Notes: generated by a model not told the origin, from the letters alone. 64,000 bases of DNA from Gari tellinella (GCA_922989275.2 OV277864.1:68824158-68888157), one strand, 5' to 3'. Shown: positions 9,943 through 18,958, counted from the first letter of the stretch. Numbers and translations are program-made.

Positions 9943-10390
9943 TGGAGAAGACGTTATTATTTCCCCAAAAAGGCATTTACGCCAAAACGTTTTTTTACCA
10001 TTGCAACCAGTTACAGTGGAGAAAACGTTATTCTTTCCCGTTTAAACGCAAACGTACGCAAACGCAAAGCACTAAAACGTAGAAAAGTACAACTTATTGA
10101 CAATTCTGATAATTCATGTTTATCTTGGTGGCAAACAGTTTGGAGCCTGATCAGACGCCGGGTTACCTGGCGTCTGATCTGGCTCCAAACGTTTTGCACT
10201 GCAAATAATAGTTTTAGCGTAAACGCGTTTATTGGGAAAGAATAACAGATTCTCCACTGTATGGAGCCTGATCAGACGCCGGGTAAACCGGCGTCTGATC
10301 AGGCTCCAAAACATTTGCCACTCATTTTATTGCAATGAGTTTGTGTTTGTTTGCGTTTAAACGGAAAAGAATAACATATACGCTATAACA
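9943..10390 (+). mobile_element. Family C MITE interrupted by another family C copy
   Basis: The outer copy begins GGAGAAGACGTTATT and reaches ATTGCAACCAGT at 10011. A complete copy (10014-10259) then intervenes, and the outer copy resumes at 10262 with GGAGCCTGATCAGACG. The inserted copy is flanked by TA on both sides, and the break falls in the left arm of the outer hairpin. The outer copy ends near 10385 (GGAAAAGAATAAC). Confidence 0.65.
10014..10259 (-). mobile_element. Nested family C MITE
   Basis: A complete copy from CAGTGGAGAAAACG to GATTCTCCACTG, 246 bp, with the hairpin at 10132-10195 (GACGCCGGGTTACC and GGCGTCTGATC). It is close in sequence to the copies at 14033-14278 and 17025-17264, which points to a young subfamily. 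Confidence 0.75.
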
Positions 10391-10489
10391 TCCAATACTG
10401 TCAAATTATTGTTAAACTATATACAAGTACATGGTTGAGCGTTTATAGCACTTTTCCAATATGGAAATCCACTTGCATGCGTATGTATA

Positions 10490-10735
10490 CGGTGGAGAAT
10501 GTGTTATTCTTTCCCAATAAACGCGTTTACGCTAAAACTATTATTTGCAGTGCAAACAGTTTGGAGCCAGATCAGACGCCGGGTAACCCGGCGTCTGATC
10601 AGGCTCAAAACTGTTTGCCACCAAGATAAACATGACATATCAGAATTGTCCAAAAGTTGTTCTTTTCTACGTTTTAGCGCTTTGCGTTTGCGTACGTTTG
10701 CGTTTACACGGGAAAGAATAACAGATTCTCCACTG
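10490..10735 (+). mobile_element. Family C MITE
   Basis: It runs from CGGTGGAGAATGTG to GATTCTCCACTG, flanked by TA. The hairpin at 10553-10620 has near-perfect arms (CAAACAGTTTGGAGCCAG and its partner) closing on CCGGGTAACCCGG. Its sequence order is the inverse of the nested copy at 10014-10259. Confidence 0.75.
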
Positions 10736-10989
10736 TATATGGAGCATACATGGTGCAATACAGATCAATTTTGATTACATCTCAAGACATGTGGTTGCGT
10801 TAAGCACGACACAAGTAAACCAGAGAACTCAGTTATGAGCTTTCTGCTTTGATTGCATCATGCTGAAAACTGTGTTGTGTAATCCACATTTTATACAATC
10901 AGCGAGAAATGGCATCATAAGGCAATACTATGGAGTAAATAGATAAAGGCGGTATGGTTTAATACGTCTTTGATTGAAGGATTTATCTA
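10736..10989. other. Nothing recognised
   Basis: No ORF, repeat or RNA signature is visible between two family C copies. Confidence 0.4.
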
Positions 10990-11501
10990 CTGTGGAGAAG
11001 ACGTAATTATTTTCCAATAAACGGGTTTATGCTAAAAAAACATATATTGCAAACAGTTTGGAGCCAGATCAGACATCAGGTTTAACGTTTGATAAGGCTC
11101 GAAACTGTTTAACTTTCTGTTAAAAAAAAATCTTTGATATTTCCCTTAAACCTGTCATTTTCCCTCATTTTATTTCATTGCGTTTGCATCAGTTTCGTTT
11201 AGTCCCAGGGACCCTAGCAAATTATTTTCACGTCCCTTGCAAACAGTGTACCTGTGAAAAGTACATGTGTCCCATGAAAACAGTGTAGCTTTATATCAGA
11301 GGGCTCCTAATTAACCCCTATGATCAGCGTCTGCACTGTTTGTCATAAATGTAGTGCAATACATTGACACAATTCAACCTGAAATAGTCAAAAATGGACT
11401 AGACTTAATTGGAAACTGGATACTGGTATGTCCAATTGAAGTCACATGGAAATCATGGTTCAACGGGAAAGAAAAACGTCTTCAGCTCCTGAGCAGGATT
11501 A
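10990..11501. repeat. Decayed family C, family T hairpin and a family C scrap
   Basis: CTGTGGAGAAGACG at 10990 opens a decayed family C copy reaching about 11200. Positions 11266-11341 are a family T hairpin (AACAGTGTAGC... GTCTGCACTGTTTG). Positions 11454-11485 (CAACGGGAAAG, AAAAACGTCTTC) are the end of another family C copy, so the family T element may have interrupted it. Confidence 0.45.
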
Positions 11502-11745
11502 CAGTGGAGAAGACGTTATTCTTTTCCATTAAACGCGTTTACGCTAAACCTATTATTTCCATTGCAAATAGTTTGGAGCCAGATCAGACGCCTGGTGACC
11601 AAGCGTCCGATCTGGCTAAGAACTGTTTGCCACTCAGATTGAAATAAACTTTCAGAATTGTCAAAAAGTTGTAATCTTCTACATTTTGTTGCAATGCATT
11701 TGTGTTTCGTTTGCGTTTAAACGGGAAAGAATAATGCCTTCTCCA
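11502..11745 (+). mobile_element. Family C MITE downstream of the GPCR stop
   Basis: TACAGTGGAGAAGACG opens the copy, the hairpin lies at 11565-11632, and the right end is eroded to CCTTCTCCA. It ends 37 bp beyond the GPCR stop codon, so it probably lies in the 3' UTR or just downstream. Confidence 0.65.
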
Positions 11746-11782
11746 AAGGGTAATCATCAATTCGCTTGCAGTGTGAAGAAGG

Positions 11783-12474
11783 TTAGACATATTGAGGCAA
11801 AGATATCGTGCTGTTGGTTGTAGTGCTACAACCGCTTATTTTGACAACTTTTACAAGTCTTCGAACGTTTTCCCGGAAACGTCTGTTGAGCGACCAATAA
11901 AGCATTGGATTGAAGGCACTATGAGCGTGTCCAAACCACAGCACAAATGGTAAGCACTTGGCCATTACAGCACTGTCCGACAGGTCAGCAAGAGCCGAGA
12001 TGAGGTTGTATGGGAACCAGCAAATCATGAAGACACACATCAATATGATGACCATCCTGGCAGCTTGTTTCCGAGAAATTAACCTCTGTGTGCTACCATC
12101 AGAGCTCACTCGTTCAGTTTTATGGGTTTTAAACAGGGCTTTACCGATCTGGCCATAACAGATACCGATTGTAAAGGCTGGTACGACGAAGACGATAAAT
12201 AATACGAAGACTCCGTACGTTTGTCGGTCTCTGTCGTGAGGCCAGTTTTCAATACAGAAGGGTAAAGGTGGTAGGAATGTTTCGTTGATCTCGTCCACCA
12301 TGCGTATGAAGACCAGTGGGCACATGATAACACCAGCTACTAGCCACATACAGACAACGAGAATAGAGGCTTGTTTGACGGTGGTGAGGCGGTTTGTGCC
12401 TGGTTGGCGTAGTGATACATACCGCTCCACTGACATGGCTGTCATAGAGAAAATACTGACAGCAACGGCCACAC
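11783..12474 (-). CDS. Neuropeptide-type class A GPCR, exon 2 (TM3 end to C-terminus)
   Basis: This exon encodes residues 128-356 of a seven-helix receptor whose first exon is 16353-16731. The acceptor is TTTTAG at 12475-12480, and splicing completes a glycine codon (G|GT), giving a continuous TM3. Visible class A landmarks are E143-R144-Y145 (the E/DRY switch), C200 in loop 2 (expected disulfide with C119), CWFP at 278-281 in TM6, NPMLY at 315-319 in TM7 and a basic helix 8 (RRFRENVRRL). Loop 2 carries a sequon at N190 and the FCIENWP pattern, which resembles orexin/QRFP/NPFF-like peptide receptors. The 356-residue length is typical. The ligand is not determined. Acting at the plasma membrane through G proteins is known for the class. 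Confidence 0.9.
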
Positions 12475-13019
12475 CTAAAACGGTAGAAACAAAGTATGTT
12501 ACAGTGTAGAGGATGTTATTTTTATACAGCGTACATTATGCGTGGAAAGCAATTATTTCTAGTACAAACAGCTTGGAGCTAGATCAGACGCCGGGTTATA
12601 CGGCGTCTGATCAGGCTCCAAACTGCTTTTCACTCAGGCAAATATAATTCACCAGAATGTTCACAAATTGGTCATTATAACTGTAGTACAAGTCCCTATT
12701 GGCGCTTATGATCACCCGTTACAAACACTGTACCTCTAAAGAGCACATTGTTTCTATCCACACAGTGTAAATCCTAATCTGAGGGATTATGTTTGGGCTT
12801 TCTGATCTGGATCTACACTGTTTCTCATTTTGCCATATAAACACTCTAAGCAGCCATGCACACACGACGTTTATAAACCAATTTCCGTTCGAGCTAATAT
12901 CAGTTTATAAAGAGTCGTTTGCGTTTTATTTATCATGTTGTAATATCGTCTGCTTTTTTATTGTCATCTGCAAATTTTGTCCAAACCGTGTTCATATTTT
13001 TTCAAATTGATGAAACATA

Positions 13020-13122
13020 AACAGTTTTGTTCCAGAACAGACGCTGCGTTACGCGGCGTCTGTTCTTGATCAAAACTGTTTGCAAACGACAGTAAAGTGG
13101 TGATCGACAGTGAAGGAGTTAA
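13020..13122. mobile_element. Family B hairpin remnant in the GPCR intron
   Basis: AACAGTTTTGTTCCAGAACA pairs with TGTTCTTGATCAAAACTGTT around GACGCTGCGTTACGCGGCGTC. The right end GAAGGAGTTAA keeps TTAA at 13119-13122. The left end is lost. Confidence 0.5.
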
Positions 13123-13429
13123 CAAATTACTTATATCGAACTTAGTTTGTCACAGGCTTCTGAATGAGATGTGATTGAATATGTTCGTTTCTGGTTATTT
13201 TCTCCTCCAGTTTTCCCACAGCCACCAAGCTTTAAATTTACAAACAGTTCTGATCCTGATCAAACGTTTAACATTTTTTTTTCTGACAAGGATCCAGGAA
13301 ATTTTATATTTGCTATTGGATTTCTGTTTTTAAAAAATGTCTTTAAGTAACGTTATTTAAAATGAAAATGACAACATTGAAACAGGCACTATCATAAGCA
13401 GGAAAATAGTAAACCGAAGTTTTTCTTGT

Positions 13430-13636
13430 CCAGCAAATGAATTTGCGTTATTTCAATCATTTTCATTGCAATCAGCTTGGTGCCAGATCAGATGCACGTT
13501 TAACCCGGCTTTTGATCTTGCTCCAACTTGTTTAACACTTAGAGAAAAAAGGATATTTTTAGAGGCGATTTTTTGTACTTTATCGCAGTGCGTTTTATTT
13601 GGTTTTAATTGGAAAGGATAACGTCTTTTTTCTGTA
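13430..13636 (+). mobile_element. Decayed family C MITE in the GPCR intron
   Basis: Hairpin relics (ATCAGCTTGGTGCCAGATCA and its weak partner) are followed by TTTTAATTGGAAAGGATAAC and TTTTTTCTGTA. Termini are eroded. Confidence 0.4.
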
Positions 13637-13664
13637 GCAGGCAAATAGTACATGTTAGCTAATA

Positions 13665-14283
13665 CAGCACTCCCTCTCTATAACGACACCCAATGGGAGA
13701 CACAGAATATGTGTGTTGTTCGGAGGGATTCATTATAGGGAGGAAAATTAAGACTTGATTTACATTTGCAAACAGCTTGAATCTAGATCCGACGACGTGT
13801 AATACGGCGTCTGATCTGGATTATAGCTGTTTGTCACTCGTCATTATATTTGTTCTATAAAAATGTCCACTTATATGTTTTTCTGAGAAAAACAGCAGAC
13901 GACAATTTTAAGCAGACGGTATTGCAGTAGTGCAAGCGTTAGACATAAACGTCATGTTAAAGGAACTGTGGTAAGGGTCGTTGTAAGGAGGGAGTCGTTG
14001 TTGAGAGATCCGTTGTAGGGAGGGAGCACGTACAGTGGATAATCTGTTATTCTTTCCCGTTTAAACGCAAACGTACGCAAACGCAAAGCACTAAAACGTA
14101 GAAAAGAACAACTTTTGGACAATTCTGATAATTCTTGTTTATCTTGGTGGCAAACAGTTTGGAGCCTGATCAGACGCCGGGTTACCCGGCGTCTGATCTG
14201 GCTCCAAACTGTTTGCACTGCAACTAATAGTTTTAGCGTAAACGCGTTTATTGGGAAAGAATAACAGATTCTCCACTGTACTG
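13665..14283 (+). mobile_element. Family D MITE with a family C copy in its right tip
   Basis: The left end is CAGCACTCCCTCTCTATAAC with GACACCCAATGGGAGACA. The D-type hairpin is at 13769-13833 (CAAACAGCTTGAATCTAG). The right end GTAGGGAGGGAGCACG is cut at TA by the family C copy 14033-14278, and CTG with TA resumes at 14281. Family D units are otherwise about 345 bp with TA-CAGT...ACTG-TA ends. Confidence 0.65.
14033..14278 (-). mobile_element. Family C MITE nested in a family D terminus
   Basis: A complete 246-bp copy from CAGTGGATAATCTG to GATTCTCCACTG with TA on both sides. The hairpin 14149-14216 is nearly perfect (CAAACAGTTTGGAGCC, CCGGGTTACCCGG). Confidence 0.75.
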
Positions 14284-14534
14284 TATATAATTTAAATGTA
14301 TAGCCAATTGTTAGACAATAGGTACATGTTTACGCGTCATTTGCTCTTGTCCATTTGTTTCTCAATAGATACACAAGAGAAAGAGAAATGTGTGCAAATG
14401 AATATTCCAATTTCCGATTAAGTCTATTCTATATTTAACGATTCGACGTGTTGTTGCAATATATTGCAAACTGTCAAGCAGTGCACATCGTGATCGGAGG
14501 TCTTATGTACTTTTCGTATAGTACATGTGAACTA
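14284..14534. repeat. Flank copy 1 of a tandem duplication
   Basis: This stretch matches 14885-15070 in direct orientation, sharing CTTGTCCATTTGTTTCTCAA, TAGTCTATTCTATATTT, GTTGTTGCAAT and GTGATCGGAG. It follows one family D copy and precedes the next. Confidence 0.6.
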
Positions 14535-14884
14535 CAGCGCCCCTGTCAACAACGACACTCAATGGGAGACAACTATTATGTGTGTTGTTCGGAGGCAGTC
14601 GTTATAGAGAATGAAATTGGCTCACATTTGCAAACAGCTTGAATCCAGATCAGACGCCGAGTAACGCGGCGTCTGATCTGGATTCACTCTGTTTGTCACT
14701 CGTCATTAAGTCTTTGTTCTATAAATGTTACTTTGAAAGAAAAATCAGCAGACGACAACTTTAAGCAGACGATATTGCAGCAGTTAAGGCGTTAGACATA
14801 ATTGTATTGTTTAGGGAACTGCGGCAAGTGTCGTTGTTAGGAGTCAGTCGTCGTTGGAAGGGCAGTTTTATGGAGGATATACTG
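14535..14884 (+). mobile_element. Family D MITE, second tandem copy
   Basis: CAGCGCCCCTGTCAACAACG at left and GGAGGATATACTGTA at right. The hairpin (14633-14697) pairs GATCAGACGCCGAG with CGGCGTCTGATC. AAGCAGACGATATTGCAGCA precedes the right arm, as in other D copies. Confidence 0.65.
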
Positions 14885-15070
14885 TATAAATGTATCGCCA
14901 ATATACGCGTCTTCTGTTCTTGTCCATTTGTTTCTCAATAGATACACACGTGTATCTTTAGTCTATTCTATATTTGAAGAGTCGTGTTGTTGCAATTTAG
15001 TGTGAAATAGCAAGCAGTGCATATTGTGATCGGAGCGCTGATGTACTTTTCGCATAGGACAGATGAACTA
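14885..15070. repeat. Flank copy 2 of the tandem duplication
   Basis: The direct repeat of 14284-14534, shorter by about 65 bp because of internal deletions. Confidence 0.6.
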
Positions 15071-15260
15071 CAGTATTCCCTTTCTACAACGACACCCAAT
15101 GGGAGACAAATAGTGTGTGCGTTACGCGGCGTCTGATCTGGATTGAAGCTGTTTGCAAATGTAAGCCATGTCTGAGTTTGCACTCTCTCTAACGACTCCC
15201 TCCGAACAACACACATAATCTGTGTCACCCATTGGGTGTCGTTGTAGAGAGGGAGCACTG
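15071..15260. mobile_element. Family D derivative with two left ends
   Basis: Both termini carry the family D left sub-terminal block: CAGTATTCCCTTTCTACAAC with GACACCCAATGGGAGACA at left, and its inverse TCACCCATTGGGTGTCGTTG with AGAGAGGGAGCACTG at right. Ordinary copies have the GGGTCGTTGTAGGGAGGG block at one end. One arm of the hairpin remains (GCGGCGTCTGATCTGGATTG). It looks like an inverted rearrangement of one terminus. Confidence 0.6.
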
Positions 15261-15409
15261 TATTGTACTCGGAATACCACAGTGAAGGAATTTATCCTTG
15301 GCATGTCGTGTTTTTTTGTAATCAGACAATTTATTACAGCTTTTAATAATATTTCTATTTTTGACACCATCGATATAACAGAGTCACGTCTATATCCCAA
15401 CAATGTTCC
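15261..15409. other. Nothing recognised
   Basis: A short intronic stretch without a visible repeat or gene signature. Confidence 0.35.
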
Positions 15410-15669
15410 ATCAGGGCCAGACTACTTTCGCATTGTCGCCCTCTTGGGTGAAAACACGAACACAATATTTATAACGAAAAAAGGCGATGTTTAGCAAATT
15501 GACAGAACGCGAAAAAATGTTATAACGCGAAAAGCGATATTTTTACCAGTCTTTTTTCGCAATTTCTTTCTTTTCTATATATATTTCTTTTGTATTTACG
15601 TTTCAAAGGCTTCGTGCTTTCGCGATTTTGTCTTTTCAGGGTCATCGCGAAACTATACGGACCTGATAG
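15410..15669. mobile_element. 260-bp TIR element (ATCAGGGCC...GGACCTGAT)
   Basis: The left end ATCAGGGCCAGACTACTTTCGC pairs imperfectly with the right end GCGAAACTATACGGACCTGAT. The interior has a further imperfect palindrome of CGCGAAAA / TTTTTTCGC. It is found once in the window. Confidence 0.5.
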
Positions 15670-16086
15670 AACACTGCAATTAAGAGAGTGTCTACATTGT
15701 ATGACTGTATTTTCAATAACATCAGAATGTCAAAGGGTTTAGGATTTCTCTACGAGTCATCTTGATTCAACATATTTGCTAAAGATAGAAGCAATTCGTT
15801 GTAGCGTATACAGAATGATGACTGCACGAGGTCTTTAAACAATGCCAGGCACGCACACAGGCAGCAATCCGTCCCATAGACTAGTTTGTGTGCGGTATTT
15901 ACGACAGATGATTGCTTTAAGCAGATTAGAAGTAAGGCAACATGTTCCTTTAAGCCCGTCTTAAACTTCCAACTGCTAGTATATAGGAAAACAGTTTATG
16001 CTACATACGCATTACTGTATAAAGTGGAACTATATTTTATAGTGGAGGAATGAACAGAAGACGTAAAATGGTTATTGACTAATGAA
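15670..16086. other. Nothing recognised in this intron stretch
   Basis: No repeat family, ORF or RNA signature is visible. Confidence 0.35.
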
Positions 16087-16331
16087 TTAACTCTTTCACC
16101 GCCGGTGTCCCATAAACTCGACTTTGCAAACGGTTTGAATCCAGATTAGATGCCGCGTAACGTGGCATCTGACAGGATATAAACTGTTTGACACTTGTGT
16201 CGATATTTCGTAAGTCATAAAACCTTAAATCGAACTTGGAAAGATCTTGCATAAAACAATATTGAACCAGGCGATAGAGAAACGGTGAAGGTGTAAAACT
16301 ATCCCGATTAAGATGGCACCGAAAGGGTTAA
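16087..16331. mobile_element. Family B MITE next to the GPCR splice donor
   Basis: TTAACTCTTTCACCGCCGG and GGCACCGAAAGGGTTAA are inverted TTAA ends, and the hairpin lies at 16123-16192 (TTTGCAAACGGTTTGAATCC, GATGCCGCGTAACG). Its right end is 20 bp from the intron side of the donor at 16351-16352. Confidence 0.7.
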
Positions 16332-16352
16332 ACTGGCCTTACATATACATAC

Positions 16353-16731
16353 CTTGTATGAAGGCAATGAACTTACAAAGCGTCCTTCCATAAACCCACA
16401 GCCTATAAACAATCGTCCCAATGGCTGTCGGCATGCACATGACTGTCACCGTTAAATCAGCAAGGGCAAGATTCATATGAAAGTACAAATTGGACTTCCG
16501 CAATTTTTCTGCAGTAACGGATACGATAATTAAAATGTTTCCCAAGAGTCCAATGACGAAAGTAGGCGCGTATAACGTTAATAGAATAACAGTGGAAAAT
16601 CTGCGCAGAGTCCAAAGGCTGTTTTCAAATTCCTGTAGGATTTCATTAGCGTTGGAGAAGTTGAAGTCTGAAGTATTTCTGTGTGCTTCGATGAAATGTT
16701 TGTAGTTCAGCAATTCTGGCAGTTGGTCCAT
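16353..16731 (-). CDS. Neuropeptide-type class A GPCR, exon 1 (N-terminus to TM3)
   Basis: The exon encodes residues 1-126 plus one base of codon 127. The ATG has A at -3 and G at +4. The extracellular N-terminus (about 45 residues) has sequons at N19 and N24 and no obvious signal peptide. TM1 contains GN at 64-65 (N1.50), TM2 contains LALAD with D92 (2.50), and C119 opens TM3. The donor CAAG|GTATGT lies directly after FIAFIQ, and joining to 12474 restores QG-VAVAVSIFSM. Without splicing, the reading frame stops a few codons into the intron. An upstream 5' UTR exon is possible but not visible. No confident promoter is seen in 16732-16853. Confidence 0.9.
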
Positions 16732-16853
16732 CTTTTAAATGGTTTTGCTGGAAGAAAAAACCAAGATTGACATAATAAATATTTTACAGTTCAGTAAACA
16801 CTTTTGACAATAGTATCTAACTTTCATGTGGTCAGAATTCCTAAAATATATAA

Positions 16854-17022
16854 AACAAATAAACACGTTTATGCTAAAGCAATAACCCGGAGTCTGAGTT
16901 TGCAACTCTGATAAAATAATTCACCAGAAATTCAAATATCTGTCATTTTCCCATTTAATTGTATTGCATTGCAATTGTATTAAGTTTCCTGTGACCGGGA
17001 AAGCATCACATCTTCTCCACTG
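16854..17022 (+). mobile_element. Decayed family C copy lacking the hairpin
   Basis: It keeps AAACACGTTTATGCTAAAGC, GTCATTTTCCCATTTAATTG and CATCTTCTCCACTG, but the centre is reduced to CCCGGAGTCTGAGTTTGC. It abuts the next copy. Confidence 0.5.
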
Positions 17023-17024
17023 TA

Positions 17025-17264
17025 GACTTGTGTTATTCTTTCCCAAAAAACGCGTTTACGCTAAAACTATTATTTGCAATGCAAACAGTTTGGAGCCAGA
17101 TCAGACGCCGGGTAACCCGGCGTCTGATCAGGCTCCAAACTGTTTGCCACCAAGATAAACATGAAATATCAGAATTGTCCAAAAGTTGTTCTTTTCTACG
17201 TTTTAGCGCTTTGCGTTTGCGTACGTTTGCGTTTAAACGGGAAAGAATAACAGAGTATCCACTG
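17025..17264 (+). mobile_element. Family C MITE upstream of the GPCR
   Basis: The hairpin 17083-17150 is nearly perfect (CAAACAGTTTGGAGCCAG, CCGGGTAACCCGG). The right end is AGAGTATCCACTG with TA. The left tip (GACTTGTG) has lost CAGTGGAG, apparently at the junction with the preceding copy. The body is almost identical to 10490-10735. Confidence 0.7.
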
Positions 17265-17690
17265 TATGCGTGTCATGCAGACAGTTTAGTGTAAGTGAAA
17301 GAATTTATCCTCGGGATATTATTGAAGCTTCATACAGGTAAAGTTTTGAAAACGTAATTCCTTTCCATTTATATCAAACGGAACGCAAATGCAATGAATT
17401 GAAAGAAAGAACATGACATTATGTTGTTTATTATTTATTTTTATCAAACACTAACAAATTGATTTTCTTTCTCTGTGAAAATGTAGATGATTGCTTCAAA
17501 ATAAATACGTTTGCTGGGTTAGGATACTGTCTGCTCAGCTGTATGTAAACCTCATACTTTTGAACATGTAAATAACCGAGAGTGCTACAGTGGAGAATCT
17601 GTTATTCTTTCCCGTTTAAACGAAACGAAACGCAAAACACTAAAACGTAGAAAAGTGCAACTTTTTGACAATTCTGATAATGTCTGTTTA
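17265..17690. other. No gene; left end of a family C copy
   Basis: CAGTGGAGAATCTGTTATTC at 17588 opens a family C copy that stops near 17690, before any hairpin. Other bases are unassigned. Confidence 0.4.
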
Positions 17691-17693
17691 TCC

Positions 17694-17803
17694 TGTCACG
17701 TGCCTATTTTCCTGACGGATAAAGGGGTGACTGATAAACTTTGCTTTATTATGCTATGTGGTCACATGACCGATGTTATTATGTCAAGTGGTCACATGAC
17801 CTG
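17694..17803. promoter_or_regulatory. Cluster of three E-box-like motifs
   Basis: GTCACGTG (17695-17702) and two copies of GTGGTCACATGACC (17759-17772 and 17789-17802) lie within 110 bp, 300-410 bp upstream of the ATG at 18104. CACGTG and CACATG cores are bound by bHLH-type factors in animals. Whether this is the promoter of the downstream gene is inferred from position only. Confidence 0.35.
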
Positions 17804-18103
17804 TAGCCGGAACTACTTTTTTCACCGAGACGCTTATTTTGTAAATACACAAATGTACGTCTCTATGAAGTACTGAATAAAAAAGTTTAACAAAGCAATT
17901 TCGTTGATTATAATCGATACCAATAAACTGAATAATTATTTCACTCTATTCTCCCAAACTAATATTCTTATGCCTAGAAGACTATGTATAGTTGTTCGTC
18001 GCAAAACTACTGTGTTTAGATAAACCCACATCAAGAACCATAAAGCGTCTATAGTGTATTCTATAGTGTATTCTATTTTTATTCTATCGGCGTCTTAAGA
18101 AAA

Positions 18104-18843
18104 ATGTCAATTTCTTACGGATCTTTCGATATGGGATTAGAGGAAATCATATTTCAAGAGGAACCAGATAAAGATAAAAATGAACCACCTGTAGAAGTAG
18201 GTTTAGTGGAAATAACCAATGAAGAATTCAACACAGCATTTGGCCTTGATATAAACAGTCTGTTTTTACCAATGGAAGAAACCCCCGACCCGAGGAACCA
18301 AGAGTTTTTAGAAATTTCGCCAGAAGACGTAAGAAAATTGATTGAAAATGAAGAAAATCCAAACGCATTAAAAAAAACAATGTATGACTGCTCAAAATTT
18401 GAACGCTTTCTTACCCAGAAAGGGGAAAACAGGTCCATGGCCAAGATTGAGCCTGAGGCCTTAGATGAATTTTTAGCAAATTTCATCCTATCCATGAAAA
18501 AATCGGACGGCGAAGATTACGAACCCACAAGCATCAGAAACATAATCAGCAGTATTGATAGAAAATTAAAGAGACAAAAGTACCCACACAGAATTATAGG
18601 GGAGCAAACCAGTGTGTTTCAGTTGAGCAGAGATGCATTAAAGGCTAAGCAAAAATCTTTAAAAAGACTTGGAAAAGGAAATAAACCAAAAAAATCCAAC
18701 CCTATTACTGAAGAAGAAATAACCATTCTATATGAAAAAGACATATTGGGCAGAAACAACTCAAAAGCACTCCTAAACACAATCTGGCTGAACAACTGCA
18801 TCTTATTTGGTCTGAGAGGAACAAAAGAGAACTATAACCTCAG
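18104..18843 (+). CDS. Crypton-derived tyrosine-recombinase-like protein (ZMYM/QRICH1/KCTD1-like), first exon or fragment
   Basis: The exon encodes 246 complete codons. Residues 1-80 are acidic and poorly structured. Residues about 85-165 resemble the helical core-binding (SAM-like) domain of tyrosine recombinases (FERFLTQKG, FLANFILSMKK, YEPTSIRNIISSIDR). From about 200 begins the catalytic-like domain of the ZMYM2/QRICH1/KCTD1 family, known to derive from Crypton transposons, with ILFGLRGTKENYNLR holding the box I arginine (R238). The protein ends in the middle of this domain. CAG|GTAATT directly after the R247 codon is a good donor, and unspliced reading meets TAA at once. I could not find the next exon (expected to open near W-G-D) in the following kilobases. 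It may be a host gene exon with a long intron, or a truncated mobile copy. Confidence 0.75.
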
Positions 18844-18958
18844 GTAATTTTCTAAGAGTTTTTCACTTTATCAAGTCTCAAGTAGATATTAAGAATAAGA
18901 TATTCTATGAAACACTTTTAGCATATTTATAGTGTGATATTTTTATTGTTTATATATA
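18844..18958 (+). other. Start of a putative intron, AT-rich
   Basis: The donor GTAATT is followed by AT-rich sequence with no coding resemblance to the recombinase family. Confidence 0.4.

Larger units (their letters stand above)
12475..16352 (-). other. GPCR intron, 3.9 kb, MITE-filled
   Basis: The donor is AAG|GTATGT and the acceptor TTTTAG|GT, phase 1, interrupting TM3 after residue 126. Contents along the plus strand are a decayed family C copy (12500-12650), a family T relic (12690-12830), a family B hairpin ending GGAGTTAA (13020-13122), a decayed family C copy (13430-13636), a tandem triplication of family D plus flank (13665-15260), a TIR element (15410-15669) and a family B copy (16087-16331). 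Confidence 0.8.

Noticed and set aside
10435..10629. Recurrent small ORFs with a common peptide (LEPDQTPGNPASDQAPNCLPPR and variants) on both strands, which look like a conserved protein family
   Set aside because: They are translations of the family C hairpin and flanks. The similarity is at DNA level, occurs in several frames and both strands, and lies within non-coding MITEs.
11958..12509. Plus-strand ORFs within the GPCR exon
   Set aside because: They are antisense shadows. The minus frame has clear GPCR motifs and splice sites.
14968..15258. Small ORFs with NSLNPDQTPRNAASDLD-like peptides
   Set aside because: They are read-through of the family B and D hairpins (GATCAGACGCC), not proteins.
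18154..18801. Minus-strand ORFs within the Crypton-like exon
   Set aside because: Antisense shadows without family motifs. The plus frame holds the recombinase-like domains.
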